A stretch of DNA of 64,000 nucleotides from Natronococcus sp. CG52 (GTDB taxonomy: Archaea; Halobacteriota; Halobacteria; Halobacteriales; Natrialbaceae): assembly GCF_023913515.1 (NCBI RefSeq), contig NZ_CP099391.1, forward strand, positions 2,170,001 through 2,234,000, in the 5' to 3' direction. The notes beneath the pieces are model-generated. The model saw only the letters and a list, made by a program, of their open reading frames with translations, made no database searches and was not told where the DNA came from. Below are positions 54,330 through 61,879 of this stretch, piece after piece. The number at the start of each line of letters is the position of its first letter. Within the stretch, counting starts at the first letter, position 1. The position numbers and the translations under genes were made by a program.

Positions 54330-56075
54330 CTACTCCTCGAGGCCGAGTCCGACGAGCGATCGATCGAGCACGTCCGCGTATCCCGATGACGTGAGCTTCA
54401 GAGTGGGAACTCCCAGAAACGTCAGCGTCTGGAGGGTCAGTAACGGGCGTTCGATATCGGTCCCGAGTTCGCGGAGCGCGTCCTCGAGCGCCCTGAACTC
54501 CTCGGCGACCTTCTCGAGGGGTGCTTCTGCGGCAGTCGCGCCGACGGGCATCGCGAGGTCGGCGACGACCGACCCGTCCCGAGCGATAGCGAAACCGCCG
54601 CCCATCGACGCGACGTGCTCGGCGGCGACGACGGCGTCGTCGGTGTCGGCCGCCACGGTGAGTAATCCGGGCACCTCCCACGTGCCGGTCGTGGCGACGG
54701 CACCCGTCTCGAGCCCGAACCCGGAGAGAAAGCCCGTGAACCCGCGATCGTCGGTTCCGGGAGCGCGGTCGATCAGCGTCGCCGTGAGCGCGTCGTGCTC
54801 CGGCGCCGGAACGAACCGATCGGTCTCGGCGTCGATTCCCGGTTCAGCGGTCGTCCCGGTCGTCACGAGCCCCCGCTCGACCGCCATCGCGCGAACGCTA
54901 TCGGTCCGTACGGATTCGCGAGGGACAGTGAACCGCTCGCGCTCGAGGTCGACCGAAACGGTATCGTAGACGTAGTCGGGGTAGGGATCCGTTCGCGGCT
55001 CGATCGCTGGAGCGCCGTCGTCGACGACGACCGATCCCTCGGAGACGACGGTGTCGACGGCGATCGTCTCGAGGTCGTCGACGACGACGAGATCCGCCAT
55101 CGCGCCCGGTGCGACGACGCCGCGATCCTCGAGTCCGAAGTGCTCGGCGGTGTTTCGCGTCGCGGCGTCGATCGCGTCCGCGGCGGGGACACCGGCGTCG
55201 ATCGTCCGGCGAACGACCTCGTGCATACCGAACCCGTCCTTGAGTTCGACGGGCCAGACGCCGTCGGTCGAGAGCGAGACGCTTCCGCGATCGAGATCGG
55301 GGAGGGCGTCGACGAGGGCTTCGAGATCGTCCCGGATCGTGCCGCAGCGACCGACGACGTGGATCCCGTTCGTCGCACGCTCGCGAATGCCCTCGGCTGC
55401 AATCGCCTCGTGGTCGTTGTCCGCGACCGTCGCGAACGCCCGCAGGGCCTCGCCGCGACAGCCCGCACCGTGACCGACAATTCGAGTGTTCGCCTCCCGT
55501 GCTCGTTCGTACAGCGCCTCGAGGGGCGCGCTCCGGCCGACGACGTGGATCCAGTCGATCTCGCCGACGCCGACGACGCGCTCGTGCTCGAGCAGCGCGG
55601 CGAGCGCATCGAGTTCGTCCTCGTCGCCCCTCGCGGGTTCGAAGGTGTCGACGAACCACTGCGGCGGTACCGTGAGATAGGTCGTAAGCGGTCCGTCCGC
55701 GGTCCGCTCGAGCGTCGTCTCGACGCCGCGACTCCCGAACAGGAGTCCGAGACCGGAGGTTTCCGTGACGATCGACGTCGTTCCGGCGGTGAGCAGGGAA
55801 GGAACGGCGCGCTCCGGGATGAGTTGGATATCCGCGTGCGTGTGCGCATCGATAAATCCGGGCAGGACGTACTGGCCGGCCGCCGAGACGACGGTCGTCT
55901 CCGGGCCGACGACCGACGTCGCATCCTCGAGCAGCGCTGCGATGCTGTCGTCGACGACAGCGACGTCCCGCTCGAGGAACTCGCGTCGATTGGAACAGTA
56001 GACTCGTCCGTCGGTGACCACCAGGTCCGCCGTCGCGTCGTCGCGCTCGAGGGCGATCGGCTGTAACTCGTTCAT
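54330..56075 (-). CDS. adenine deaminase-like amidohydrolase
   Basis: The product has 581 residues from the ATG at 56075 (a GTG two codons upstream is possible). YVLPGFIDAHTHADIQLIPE is the first metal motif; adenine deaminases normally have HxHIESS there. Later, STDGVWPVELKDGFGMHEVV and AATRNTAEHFGLEDRGVVAP match the family, and the C-terminal domain has GGGFAIARDGSVVADLAMPV. The usual HDSHN signature of adenine deaminase is replaced by GTWEVPG, and the ADPHEIAN motif by ETSGLG. I therefore call the family only; a changed substrate is likely. It is convergent with the adenosyltransferase. Confidence 0.75.
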   Translation of the reverse strand: MNELQPIALERDDATADLVVTDGRVYCSNRREFLERDVAVVDDSIAALLEDATSVVGPETTVVSAAGQYVLPGFIDAHTHADIQLIPERAVPSLLTAGTTSIVTETSGLGLLFGSRGVETTLERTADGPLTTYLTVPPQWFVDTFEPARGDEDELDALAALLEHERVVGVGEIDWIHVVGRSAPLEALYERAREANTRIVGHGAGCRGEALRAFATVADNDHEAIAAEGIRERATNGIHVVGRCGTIRDDLEALVDALPDLDRGSVSLSTDGVWPVELKDGFGMHEVVRRTIDAGVPAADAIDAATRNTAEHFGLEDRGVVAPGAMADLVVVDDLETIAVDTVVSEGSVVVDDGAPAIEPRTDPYPDYVYDTVSVDLERERFTVPRESVRTDSVRAMAVERGLVTTGTTAEPGIDAETDRFVPAPEHDALTATLIDRAPGTDDRGFTGFLSGFGLETGAVATTGTWEVPGLLTVAADTDDAVVAAEHVASMGGGFAIARDGSVVADLAMPVGATAAEAPLEKVAEEFRALEDALRELGTDIERPLLTLQTLTFLGVPTLKLTSSGYADVLDRSLVGLGLEE

Positions 56076-56218
56076 GGACACTCATTCACACGCAGGCTCG
56101 TATGTCGTCCGGTCGGCGTTCTCACTCGTCGGCTCGTACCGATCAGTCCGTTCCGCGACCGAGTTCTGTTGCTTACGAAAGAACTATTATCGATGAATGC
56201 TATTTGGTACCGAAGACC

Positions 56219-56491
56219 ATGAATAACCACTTCAAGGACAGTCGATACCATCTCGCTCGAGCCGCCGAACACGCGAAATGGGGCGTTATGACGGAAGTCG
56301 AACGGTCCAAGGCCCGCGTTCGGACGATGGCGGGACCTGAACCGGAGCCGAACCGTCTCCAGCGCGTTCGGGCAGCCGTGGCCGCTCGAGAGCAGGTGGC
56401 TACAGCGCGCGCTCGGCGGGCAGTCGGGGAGGTTCGGAAGGTCGTGTCAGGATCGCGAGACCGCTCGAGTGAGCGGGAGCAGTCCACCTGA
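56219..56491 (+). CDS. DUF7553-like small protein
   Basis: The ATG at 56219 gives 90 residues, starting MNNHFKDSRYHLARAAEHAK. This N-terminus (HF.DSRYHL.RAAEHAK.GV) matches a haloarchaeal family of small helical proteins (DUF7553 as I recall it). The second half is basic for a haloarchaeal protein (RVRAAVAAREQVATARARRA), perhaps a nucleic-acid-binding helix. It is immediately upstream of the tRNA gene and the last gene before the composition shift. The function is unknown. Confidence 0.65.
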   Translation: MNNHFKDSRYHLARAAEHAKWGVMTEVERSKARVRTMAGPEPEPNRLQRVRAAVAAREQVATARARRAVGEVRKVVSGSRDRSSEREQST

Positions 56492-56537
56492 CGGTGAAAG
56501 GAAGTCTTAAGTTGAACGCACGGATAGCACCCATTGC

Positions 56538-56612
56538 GGGTTGGTGATCTAGTCCGGTTATGATACCTCCTTCACACGGAGGAAGTCGGCAGTTCAAATC
56601 TGCCCCAACCCA
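56538..56612 (+). tRNA. tRNA-Val (CAC)
   Basis: The 75-base cloverleaf can be drawn fully. Acceptor arms GGGTTGG and CCAACCC pair, with discriminator A. The D-arm region is GATCTAGTCCGGTTATGATA. The anticodon arm CCTCC-TTCACAC-GGAGG gives anticodon CAC (valine, GTG codons). The T arm is GGCAG-TTCAAAT-CTGCC. No CCA is encoded. AT-richer DNA with foreign genes begins right after its 3' end, so the tRNA is a probable integration site. Confidence 0.95.
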
Positions 56613-57006
56613 CTCGGATTCCTACTCCTGACGAATTACGGGACGGCAGAGAGGTCCTTATGTATCCTCTCAGACTCCCGAGACGGCATTTCACCAGGTT
56701 CACTATGTTGGCCCTCCGCTGTGACGCGATTACGCTCAAAGGATGGACCTGCCATTGACAAATAGTTACTCGTCTCTCCCGTCAGCGTGCGTCAGGTCTC
56801 GACCTCGAGTTGGCCCATTGACATTCATCTGCTCGAGAAGCATTCTCACTTGCCGTAGAATCGGAATCGCCCTACAGGGCAGCGTCATTGGTCTGCTCAA
56901 GATAAAATGGCATGAGCGGCATTCTACTCGCTCTCACCGAGAAAGGGTCCAACCGAGTCAATCAGAAACAGATATTCTTTTAAAATTGATGAACTGAGGT
57001 TGAAAC
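56613..57006. other. gene-free DNA after the tRNA
   Basis: No convincing gene is present in 394 bases. An open frame at 56743-56997 is Ser/Arg-rich and has no protein character. AT-rich sequence at 56975-56995 (TCTTTTAAAATTGATG) is the likely promoter for the gene at 57007. Confidence 0.5.
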
Positions 57007-57438
57007 ATGAGTTTCGGTATTGAGACGAGTACTATGATCCTTGCCAGTGCGACTCTCTTCGGAGCAGTTGTTGGTTCTATTCTACCGAGGTATCTAAATC
57101 GCAGAAGTGAACGAAAGCATCTCAGACGTGGATTAAAGAAGGAAATAAAACTAAATACGGGTCACAATTGGGGCATTGACTTTATTCGTGAAACACAGCC
57201 AGAGAATCTTGGACCGACAGCAGTTTTTGAGGCGAATGCTGACAAGATTGGTCAGTTAACGGAGGGAGAAGTCAATGCAATCGTTGAATTCTATGGCTAT
57301 TTGCATAATTCGGAGACGCTACTCACAGACGCAGTTGGAAGTAGTGCTCCTCCAACAAAGGAAACGCTTGAAGTTACCTTAGAGGACCTTGGTGAGGCAC
57401 GTCAAGAAGCGATCGATGCTATCGAAAAGGAACTCTAA
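57007..57438 (+). CDS. membrane-anchored hypothetical protein in the element
   Basis: The product has 143 residues. One N-terminal span (MILASATLFGAVVGSILPRY) is followed by a basic patch (LNRRSERKHLRRGLKKEIKL), then an amphipathic helical domain (ANADKIGQLTEGEVNAIVEF, LEVTLEDLGEARQEAIDAIE). The codon use is AT-richer than the host genes before the tRNA. The layout resembles the protein at 42014-42787. The function is unknown. It is convergent with the HGG protein. Confidence 0.65.
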   Translation: MSFGIETSTMILASATLFGAVVGSILPRYLNRRSERKHLRRGLKKEIKLNTGHNWGIDFIRETQPENLGPTAVFEANADKIGQLTEGEVNAIVEFYGYLHNSETLLTDAVGSSAPPTKETLEVTLEDLGEARQEAIDAIEKEL

Positions 57439-57444
57439 GAAGTA

Positions 57445-58086
57445 CTACTGGTCGTGATTTGAGGATTCATTGATCCAGTCCCGCCAGTTCTCGAGCCGAT
57501 GTTCTTCGTCGGGTTCACCAAGGACGCCGAGTTCATCGAGTTCATCGAGAATCGACATATCGTATTGGGAGATTTCGTTGAGGAGCGCTGCCCTCTCCTC
57601 TCTTCCATCAATGATCTGGCTGATCGCGGCCTCGTTCTCGGCGTAATCGGACGCCTTCGAGATTATATGCAGTTTCACCGCGACTTGGTGCGCGAGTTCC
57701 TCGTCGAGCGAATCGTATCCGGCCCAGTAGCGACTCAAAATCGCCTCTGAGACGTCATCGACGAACGCCTGACCGTCATCGTCGAGCGACTCGTAGTAGT
57801 GCTCGAGGTCGGCATTGAGCCCGTGAGTCGTTCGATTCTGATTCCCCTCTGGCGCTCCCGTCGTACACCCTCCATGGTACATGCAACGACCCTCACCGAG
57901 ATGATCCGTCCCCAGTCCAGCCCCGAGCGAGCAGTATCCGCCAAAGAGAGCGTCCCCATCGTCGTCCCTGACTACCGAAGCGTCATCCTTCATCTTCGTC
58001 TTGCCGTTGCAGTCTTCACCAGAATCGATCTTCGGAACGTCGCTCAACTTCTCTCCGATCAGCTCGTCCTCATCCTCGTGACTCAT
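57445..58086 (-). CDS. HGG-motif protein, terminase small subunit-like
   Basis: The product has 213 residues. The N-terminal 45 residues are acidic. GYCSLGAGLGTDHLGEGRCM and YHGGCTTGAPEGNQNRTTHG follow, a Cys/His cluster with the HGG..TGAPEGN pattern. I know this layout from small terminase or DNA-packaging proteins of tailed viruses, including haloviruses. The C-terminal half is helical (YESLDDDGQAFVDDVSEAIL). No large terminase gene is seen next to it in the window. The family call rests on motif memory only; a generic zinc-binding protein is the alternative. Confidence 0.5.
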   Translation of the reverse strand: MSHEDEDELIGEKLSDVPKIDSGEDCNGKTKMKDDASVVRDDDGDALFGGYCSLGAGLGTDHLGEGRCMYHGGCTTGAPEGNQNRTTHGLNADLEHYYESLDDDGQAFVDDVSEAILSRYWAGYDSLDEELAHQVAVKLHIISKASDYAENEAAISQIIDGREERAALLNEISQYDMSILDELDELGVLGEPDEEHRLENWRDWINESSNHDQ

Positions 58087-58167
58087 ACCATCACCTCCGA
58101 CGAATCAGGTATGAGTTTGAACGCTGAAACGAGGGGAGCCCGTACAGATTGAGGGTTAGAGAGGGGT

Positions 58168-58272
58168 ACTGGGACTGATTTACTGGGAACTGGGCCTAAT
58201 AGACTCGAAGGCATCTCGACATTGGTTGATTCACTGAAGGCCATCCTATTGGGAAACTCGTCTACTGGGAAC
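58168..58272 (+). repeat. iteron-like short direct repeats
   Basis: Four copies of a TACTGGGAAC-like word lie at 58168-58176 (TACTGGGAC), 58181-58190 (TACTGGGAAC), 58247-58257 (TATTGGGAAAC) and 58263-58272 (TACTGGGAAC), in a 226-base gene-free gap. Spacing is in two close pairs of about 13-16 bases, the pairs about 65 bases apart. They could be binding sites for an initiator, ParB or a regulator. Confidence 0.5.
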
Positions 58273-58312
58273 CTGACAATCAGAGCATTATACTCTCGAG
58301 AGTACTCATCGG

Positions 58313-58552
58313 TTAGAAGAACACCTGGATATCGCCGACTTCCCTCGAGTGAACGAACTCCGACTCAATCAGTTTCTCCCGGGCTTCATCCTCGCTGAGG
58401 TCGAATTCATCGGCGACCTCCTCAACTGAGACGATGGGAGAATCCTTCCCTTCGATGAGTTCCTTGTAGCCTGTGTTCTTCTTTACCCAGACTGCTATCT
58501 CGTCGCCGTACCGCGTAGCGTTCATCAGATCGCGATCCTTCTGCGAAGACAT
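58313..58552 (-). CDS. small winged-helix-like hypothetical protein
   Basis: The product has 79 residues. SVEEVADEFDLSEDEAREKL followed by IESEFVHSREVGDIQVFF has the helix-helix-strand-strand look of a winged helix, with an N-terminal region (MSSQKDRDLMNATRYGDEIA). It starts at the last base of the preceding gene's stop (58552), so both are in one operon. No specific function can be given. Confidence 0.6.
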   Translation of the reverse strand: MSSQKDRDLMNATRYGDEIAVWVKKNTGYKELIEGKDSPIVSVEEVADEFDLSEDEAREKLIESEFVHSREVGDIQVFF

Positions 58553-59091
58553 TAGGAGTCACCTCCCTCATCGCTGGAGCGCTGACCGGCAACGGGAATG
58601 TTCGAATTGTCATCGTCGAATTCATCGACGTTCGTGTATCCGATGAAGATCTGACTGCTGTCCTGTCTCTCCCGACGACGTTCTGCCTGCTCCTCGCGGC
58701 GGCGCTTTTCCTTCTCCCGTAACTTCTTCATCTCCCGATTGAACTTCCCGTTCGTCACTTTCCACGGCTCGGATACTTCGCACTCCTTCGTAACCGTCGT
58801 TGACTCGCCTTTGCCGCTCGGTGCCGGTATCTCGACTTTTCGAGTGGTCGTATACGACCCGTCCCGGTTGGCCTTGACGTTGACCGTCGTCGCTTTCTCC
58901 TCGAACGCTGCGAGGAGTTCCCTCTTGTCCTCAGCACTCATCGAGTTTAGGGTCGAATCACTGTAGTCGACGTACTCTCTGATCTGCCGATTGAGCGCTT
59001 TCTTCTGATTCGTTACCGGGATTCCGTTCACCTTGACCTCTTTCTCCTCGAGTCCGGGCGTCATGTCAATAGGAACGAGTCGACGACCCAT
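58552..59091 (-). CDS. hypothetical protein with a charged coiled coil
   Basis: The product has 179 residues. The N-terminal half is a folded-looking domain (VKVNGIPVTNQKKALNRQIR, TTTRKVEIPAPSGKGESTTV). The second half is a highly charged helix (REMKKLREKEKRRREEQAER) and an acidic tail. It overlaps the next gene by one base (TAATG). The composition and lack of known family fit a viral or plasmid gene. The function is unknown. Confidence 0.6.
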   Translation of the reverse strand: MGRRLVPIDMTPGLEEKEVKVNGIPVTNQKKALNRQIREYVDYSDSTLNSMSAEDKRELLAAFEEKATTVNVKANRDGSYTTTRKVEIPAPSGKGESTTVTKECEVSEPWKVTNGKFNREMKKLREKEKRRREEQAERRRERQDSSQIFIGYTNVDEFDDDNSNIPVAGQRSSDEGGDS

Positions 59092-59146
59092 CAGAGTACC
59101 GGGAGAATTGCCTGAATAAACCAGATACAGACGCTCTCGCGGCAGT

Positions 59147-59308
59147 TCAGAAGATTTTCTCGGCGCTCATCTCGAGCGTAGCCGTCTCGAACTCGCTCCG
59201 AGAGATCTGACCGCCATGCGCCTGCATATGGTGGGTACGAACCGGCCCTATCTCGAGATAGCGAGCATCGCATTCGGGGCATACAAAGACGGTCGGCGTC
59301 GTACTCAT
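59147..59308 (-). CDS. small C2H2-like zinc finger protein in the element
   Basis: The product has 53 residues: MSTTPTVFVCPECDARYLEI and then GPVRTHHMQAHGGQISRSEF. CPEC at 10-13 with His26/His27 and His31 forms a C2H2-type finger. It lies upstream of the operon 58313-59091 on the same strand, 55 bases before it. Small single fingers like this are frequent in haloviruses and plasmids. It may regulate its own element. Confidence 0.7.
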   Translation of the reverse strand: MSTTPTVFVCPECDARYLEIGPVRTHHMQAHGGQISRSEFETATLEMSAEKIF

Positions 59309-59374
59309 GCCATCGTTTCGGCGAACTTACCCTTAAGCAGTCTGGATCGAGTGAGCCGCCATAGACGCAGCCCC

Positions 59375-59638
59375 ATGCCATTCTCCTACTGGTCGATGAT
59401 TCCCGCTGCTCTAATTATCAATCTGCTCTCACTGGCAATATGGCCGCCTCACTGGCAAAGAGGGACTCGAAGGAGCCCGGAACGCCCGGACTCCCGAATC
59501 AGACGGAAGTATGGGAGACCCCATTTCGACGACGAGACGGTCTGTCTCGACTACGATGCTGACGGCCTCAGTATCCCGAAGCCGGGCCAGCAGCGCGTCA
59601 GGGGTCATCTGAGGCGTCCTGCCTCAGACAGAGAATAA
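59375..59638 (+). CDS. doubtful small ORF with a hydrophobic start
   Basis: The product would have 87 residues from the ATG at 59375 (MPFSYWSMIPAALIINLLSL), one membrane span and then an Arg-rich tail (RSPERPDSRIRRKYGRPHFD). The tail is unusually basic for a haloarchaeal protein, so it may be a shadow. A second overlapping short frame is also open. I include it only as possible. Confidence 0.3.
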   Translation: MPFSYWSMIPAALIINLLSLAIWPPHWQRGTRRSPERPDSRIRRKYGRPHFDDETVCLDYDADGLSIPKPGQQRVRGHLRRPASDRE

Positions 59639-59814
59639 TTCGGGAGCAATCCGGATTAGGATACCGGCATTCAGACACTTTCGACCTCGACGGTTGGATT
59701 GGTAAAGCGATAACTGGTTATCTAAATCCGCAGTACAGCCCCGGATGACCCAAAAATATTGACTCGAGTAACTTGATGGGTCATGGAGAGAAAGAATAGA
59801 CAGAGGACAAACAA

Positions 59815-59976
59815 ATGCCCTACGCTGACCTCGACACAATCAAAATTCCACAGAAAACGAAGTACCAGGTCCGAGATACCAAAGACGAACTCGAACTGAC
59901 ATACAAGGAGTTCCTTGAGATAGCAGCCGCCGAGTTGGACGAGGAAGCCATTGAATCGTACGAGGAAGACCAATGA
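59815..59976 (+). CDS. small acidic protein in the element
   Basis: The product has 53 residues, starting MPYADLDTIKIPQKTKYQVR, then DTKDELELTYKEFLEIAAAE. Strand-then-helix shape suggests a ribbon-helix-helix-like or VapB-like DNA-binding protein. The next gene overlaps its stop by ATGA. It begins a chain of four closely packed small and large genes to 61780. The function is unknown. Confidence 0.6.
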   Translation: MPYADLDTIKIPQKTKYQVRDTKDELELTYKEFLEIAAAELDEEAIESYEEDQ

Positions 59977-60149
59977 AGAATACGACCAAGTACGCTATCT
60001 GCGTGACGGGCTGCGGGGCCATGATCGCGTACACGGCTCCTCAGATCGTTCCACAGTTCGCATTCAGCGTCTTAGCGGTCGTCGGCGTCCTCGCATGGCT
60101 TGAGACGGCATTAGGCGATCTCGAGGATACAGAGAAAACTGGGAGTTAG
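59973..60149 (+). CDS. small membrane protein in the element
   Basis: The product has 58 residues with one or two hydrophobic spans (YAICVTGCGAMIAYTA and FAFSVLAVVGVLAWLETA) and a short acidic tail. It overlaps the previous gene by 4 bases, so translation is coupled. Tiny membrane proteins of this kind are common in haloviral and plasmid operons. The function is unknown. Confidence 0.6.
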   Translation: MKNTTKYAICVTGCGAMIAYTAPQIVPQFAFSVLAVVGVLAWLETALGDLEDTEKTGS

Positions 60150-60152
60150 ACA

Positions 60153-60293
60153 ATGAAATGCAAGGTGAAGCACGGGAGATGGGCGCTCCCGTACAGCAGT
60201 AGCGTACTCGTGGAGTGTCGAGCAGGCGGATCCAGGAGGAACCCGAATCCAATGCGGAACTCAGGAGGTGGCCAAGTTCCATGTCAGAAATAG
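60153..60293 (+). CDS. very small basic ORF in the element
   Basis: The frame of 46 residues (MKCKVKHGRWALPYSSSVLV, then ECRAGGSRRNPNP) starts 3 bases after the previous stop and overlaps the start of the gene at 60281. Four cysteines are present. The tight packing supports it; the sequence itself is only partly protein-like. Confidence 0.4.
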   Translation: MKCKVKHGRWALPYSSSVLVECRAGGSRRNPNPMRNSGGGQVPCQK

Positions 60294-61780
60294 AGAGTCA
60301 ACCAAATAACGCTACCGGACCGAGCGAGCCGGAGGCGAACGGAGACGAACGAATAACCCGGAAGCAGTTAACCGAGATAACCCGTCGACTAGTCAAACAC
60401 AATCTCAACGACGATGACTGGTGGGGCGATATGGTCGCGCGAGGAGAGCAGAACCTCCGTGACTGGCAGGGAGAAGGCGAGACACAGGCTTTTAACGACA
60501 TTATGGGCCTTCTCTGTGGGGGAACTGGAACAATTGACGGGCTCTATAGAGATGACTCGAACGAGAAGCAGTACAAAGTCGACGCTGAGGCACTATGGTT
60601 GCTCTATGGGATTATGCGATATGTCGGAGAAAATCCCGAAGATGCCGCGAAACTGGCCTACATTGTCTACTATCACTATTGCGAGGAGAGTGATGGCGAT
60701 CGAAGATTCGTAAACTGGCCTGAGCGGTATCGGCAAGAGCAACTTCTCGGGGCAATCGATAACTTCGACCGTAATCGTTGGATCCACTGGCATCGGCGTA
60801 ACCATCCCGATGGCCGAGATAAAGACGACTGGGAGTACTGGAGTGGTGACTATGGTAGCGTCGGGTATGACCTCGTACTGGCAATGGTCGATATCGGTTG
60901 CGGATTGGCTGATCGAGAACTCGCCAGTCAAACCTACGATCTTGACCTTCCCGAGTTGAGCGATATAAGAGATACTCTCTCTATTAGTCAATCTAATCTA
61001 TTCCATAAGATACCACCCGGGGGGTCCTCCGGTCGGTCTTGCGATTCGAGTGATTGTGGATATCCGTCGACGCAAACTGTACAGGAGGCCGTCGTCGAAG
61101 CAGATGAGTCGACTGGTGGTGATCCGTTGGACTCCAGTTCAGTCAAAACGATTCGGCAACGTCTCCAGCGGAAAGGCGCTCTCAAGGTTGCAGAACTCAA
61201 GAAAGGAGTCGACTATCGTATATACCCCGCATCCCTCCCCGACCCGCAAGAAGCCAACCGAGTATGGTTCGAGGGTAAAGAGTACGAACCGGACGTCTCC
61301 GAGGAGGACGACGCCGAGAGCGACGATGGTGAGCAAGAGACTGAGGCGAAGATCATGACCGACGGAGGAACGAGACAGACGGAAGCAAGGGAAGATCTCG
61401 AGCGAATACGGCAGGCGAAGAACGGTGAGGCGGATACGAATGACGGCCCCGAGATCTACACTTGCCCGGTCTCAAACTGTTCCCGCGTCATTATCGACGA
61501 CCCATCTAATCTCAGACACCACGTGAGGCAGTTGAGCGACGACGACCATGCCGGACTCGAACTCACTGAAGACCTCGATATCGTTGAGTGCTCCGAGACT
61601 GCCGAGAGCCGCGATGAGACCGAGTCGTCAAACGAGGAGAATGATTCCCTTGCGACAGAGCAAGAATCGAGTGAGCAGCCGCTCAGCGAGCAGGCATATC
61701 TCGCGACATGGGGGCCGGGAACGACGACTGATCCGAGTCCATCGATGGTATCGGGGAGTGCAGCAGCGGTCGACTGGTAG
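60281..61780 (+). CDS. large hypothetical protein with a C-terminal zinc-finger-like motif
   Basis: The ATG at 60281 (MSEIESQPNNATGPSEPEAN) gives 499 residues. Residues about 20-250 form a helical, Trp/Tyr-rich domain (DDDWWGDMVARGEQNLRDWQ, WHRRNHPDGRDKDDWEYWSG). Acidic segments follow. YTCPVSNCSRVIIDDPSNLR and HHVRQLSDDDHAGLEL near 400 give a C-x4-C...H-H finger. The C-terminal 80 residues are Ser/Glu-rich. I do not recognise the family; replication or packaging roles are guesses. It ends about 100 bases before the ParB-like gene. Confidence 0.65.
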   Translation: MSEIESQPNNATGPSEPEANGDERITRKQLTEITRRLVKHNLNDDDWWGDMVARGEQNLRDWQGEGETQAFNDIMGLLCGGTGTIDGLYRDDSNEKQYKVDAEALWLLYGIMRYVGENPEDAAKLAYIVYYHYCEESDGDRRFVNWPERYRQEQLLGAIDNFDRNRWIHWHRRNHPDGRDKDDWEYWSGDYGSVGYDLVLAMVDIGCGLADRELASQTYDLDLPELSDIRDTLSISQSNLFHKIPPGGSSGRSCDSSDCGYPSTQTVQEAVVEADESTGGDPLDSSSVKTIRQRLQRKGALKVAELKKGVDYRIYPASLPDPQEANRVWFEGKEYEPDVSEEDDAESDDGEQETEAKIMTDGGTRQTEAREDLERIRQAKNGEADTNDGPEIYTCPVSNCSRVIIDDPSNLRHHVRQLSDDDHAGLELTEDLDIVECSETAESRDETESSNEENDSLATEQESSEQPLSEQAYLATWGPGTTTDPSPSMVSGSAAAVDW

Positions 61781-61879
61781 CGTACACCGCTGACGCCTCG
61801 AAGATGTTTCGCTAACAGGCAATAGCGAAAACCCCTCTTTCAATAAGGGTTTGAATTGTACTCCGATACGGTCTCAGAC

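Noticed and set aside
54795-56066. 423-codon plus-strand frame opposite the adenine-deaminase-like gene
   Set aside because: It is the antisense image of a well-supported enzyme gene and shows no independent protein character.
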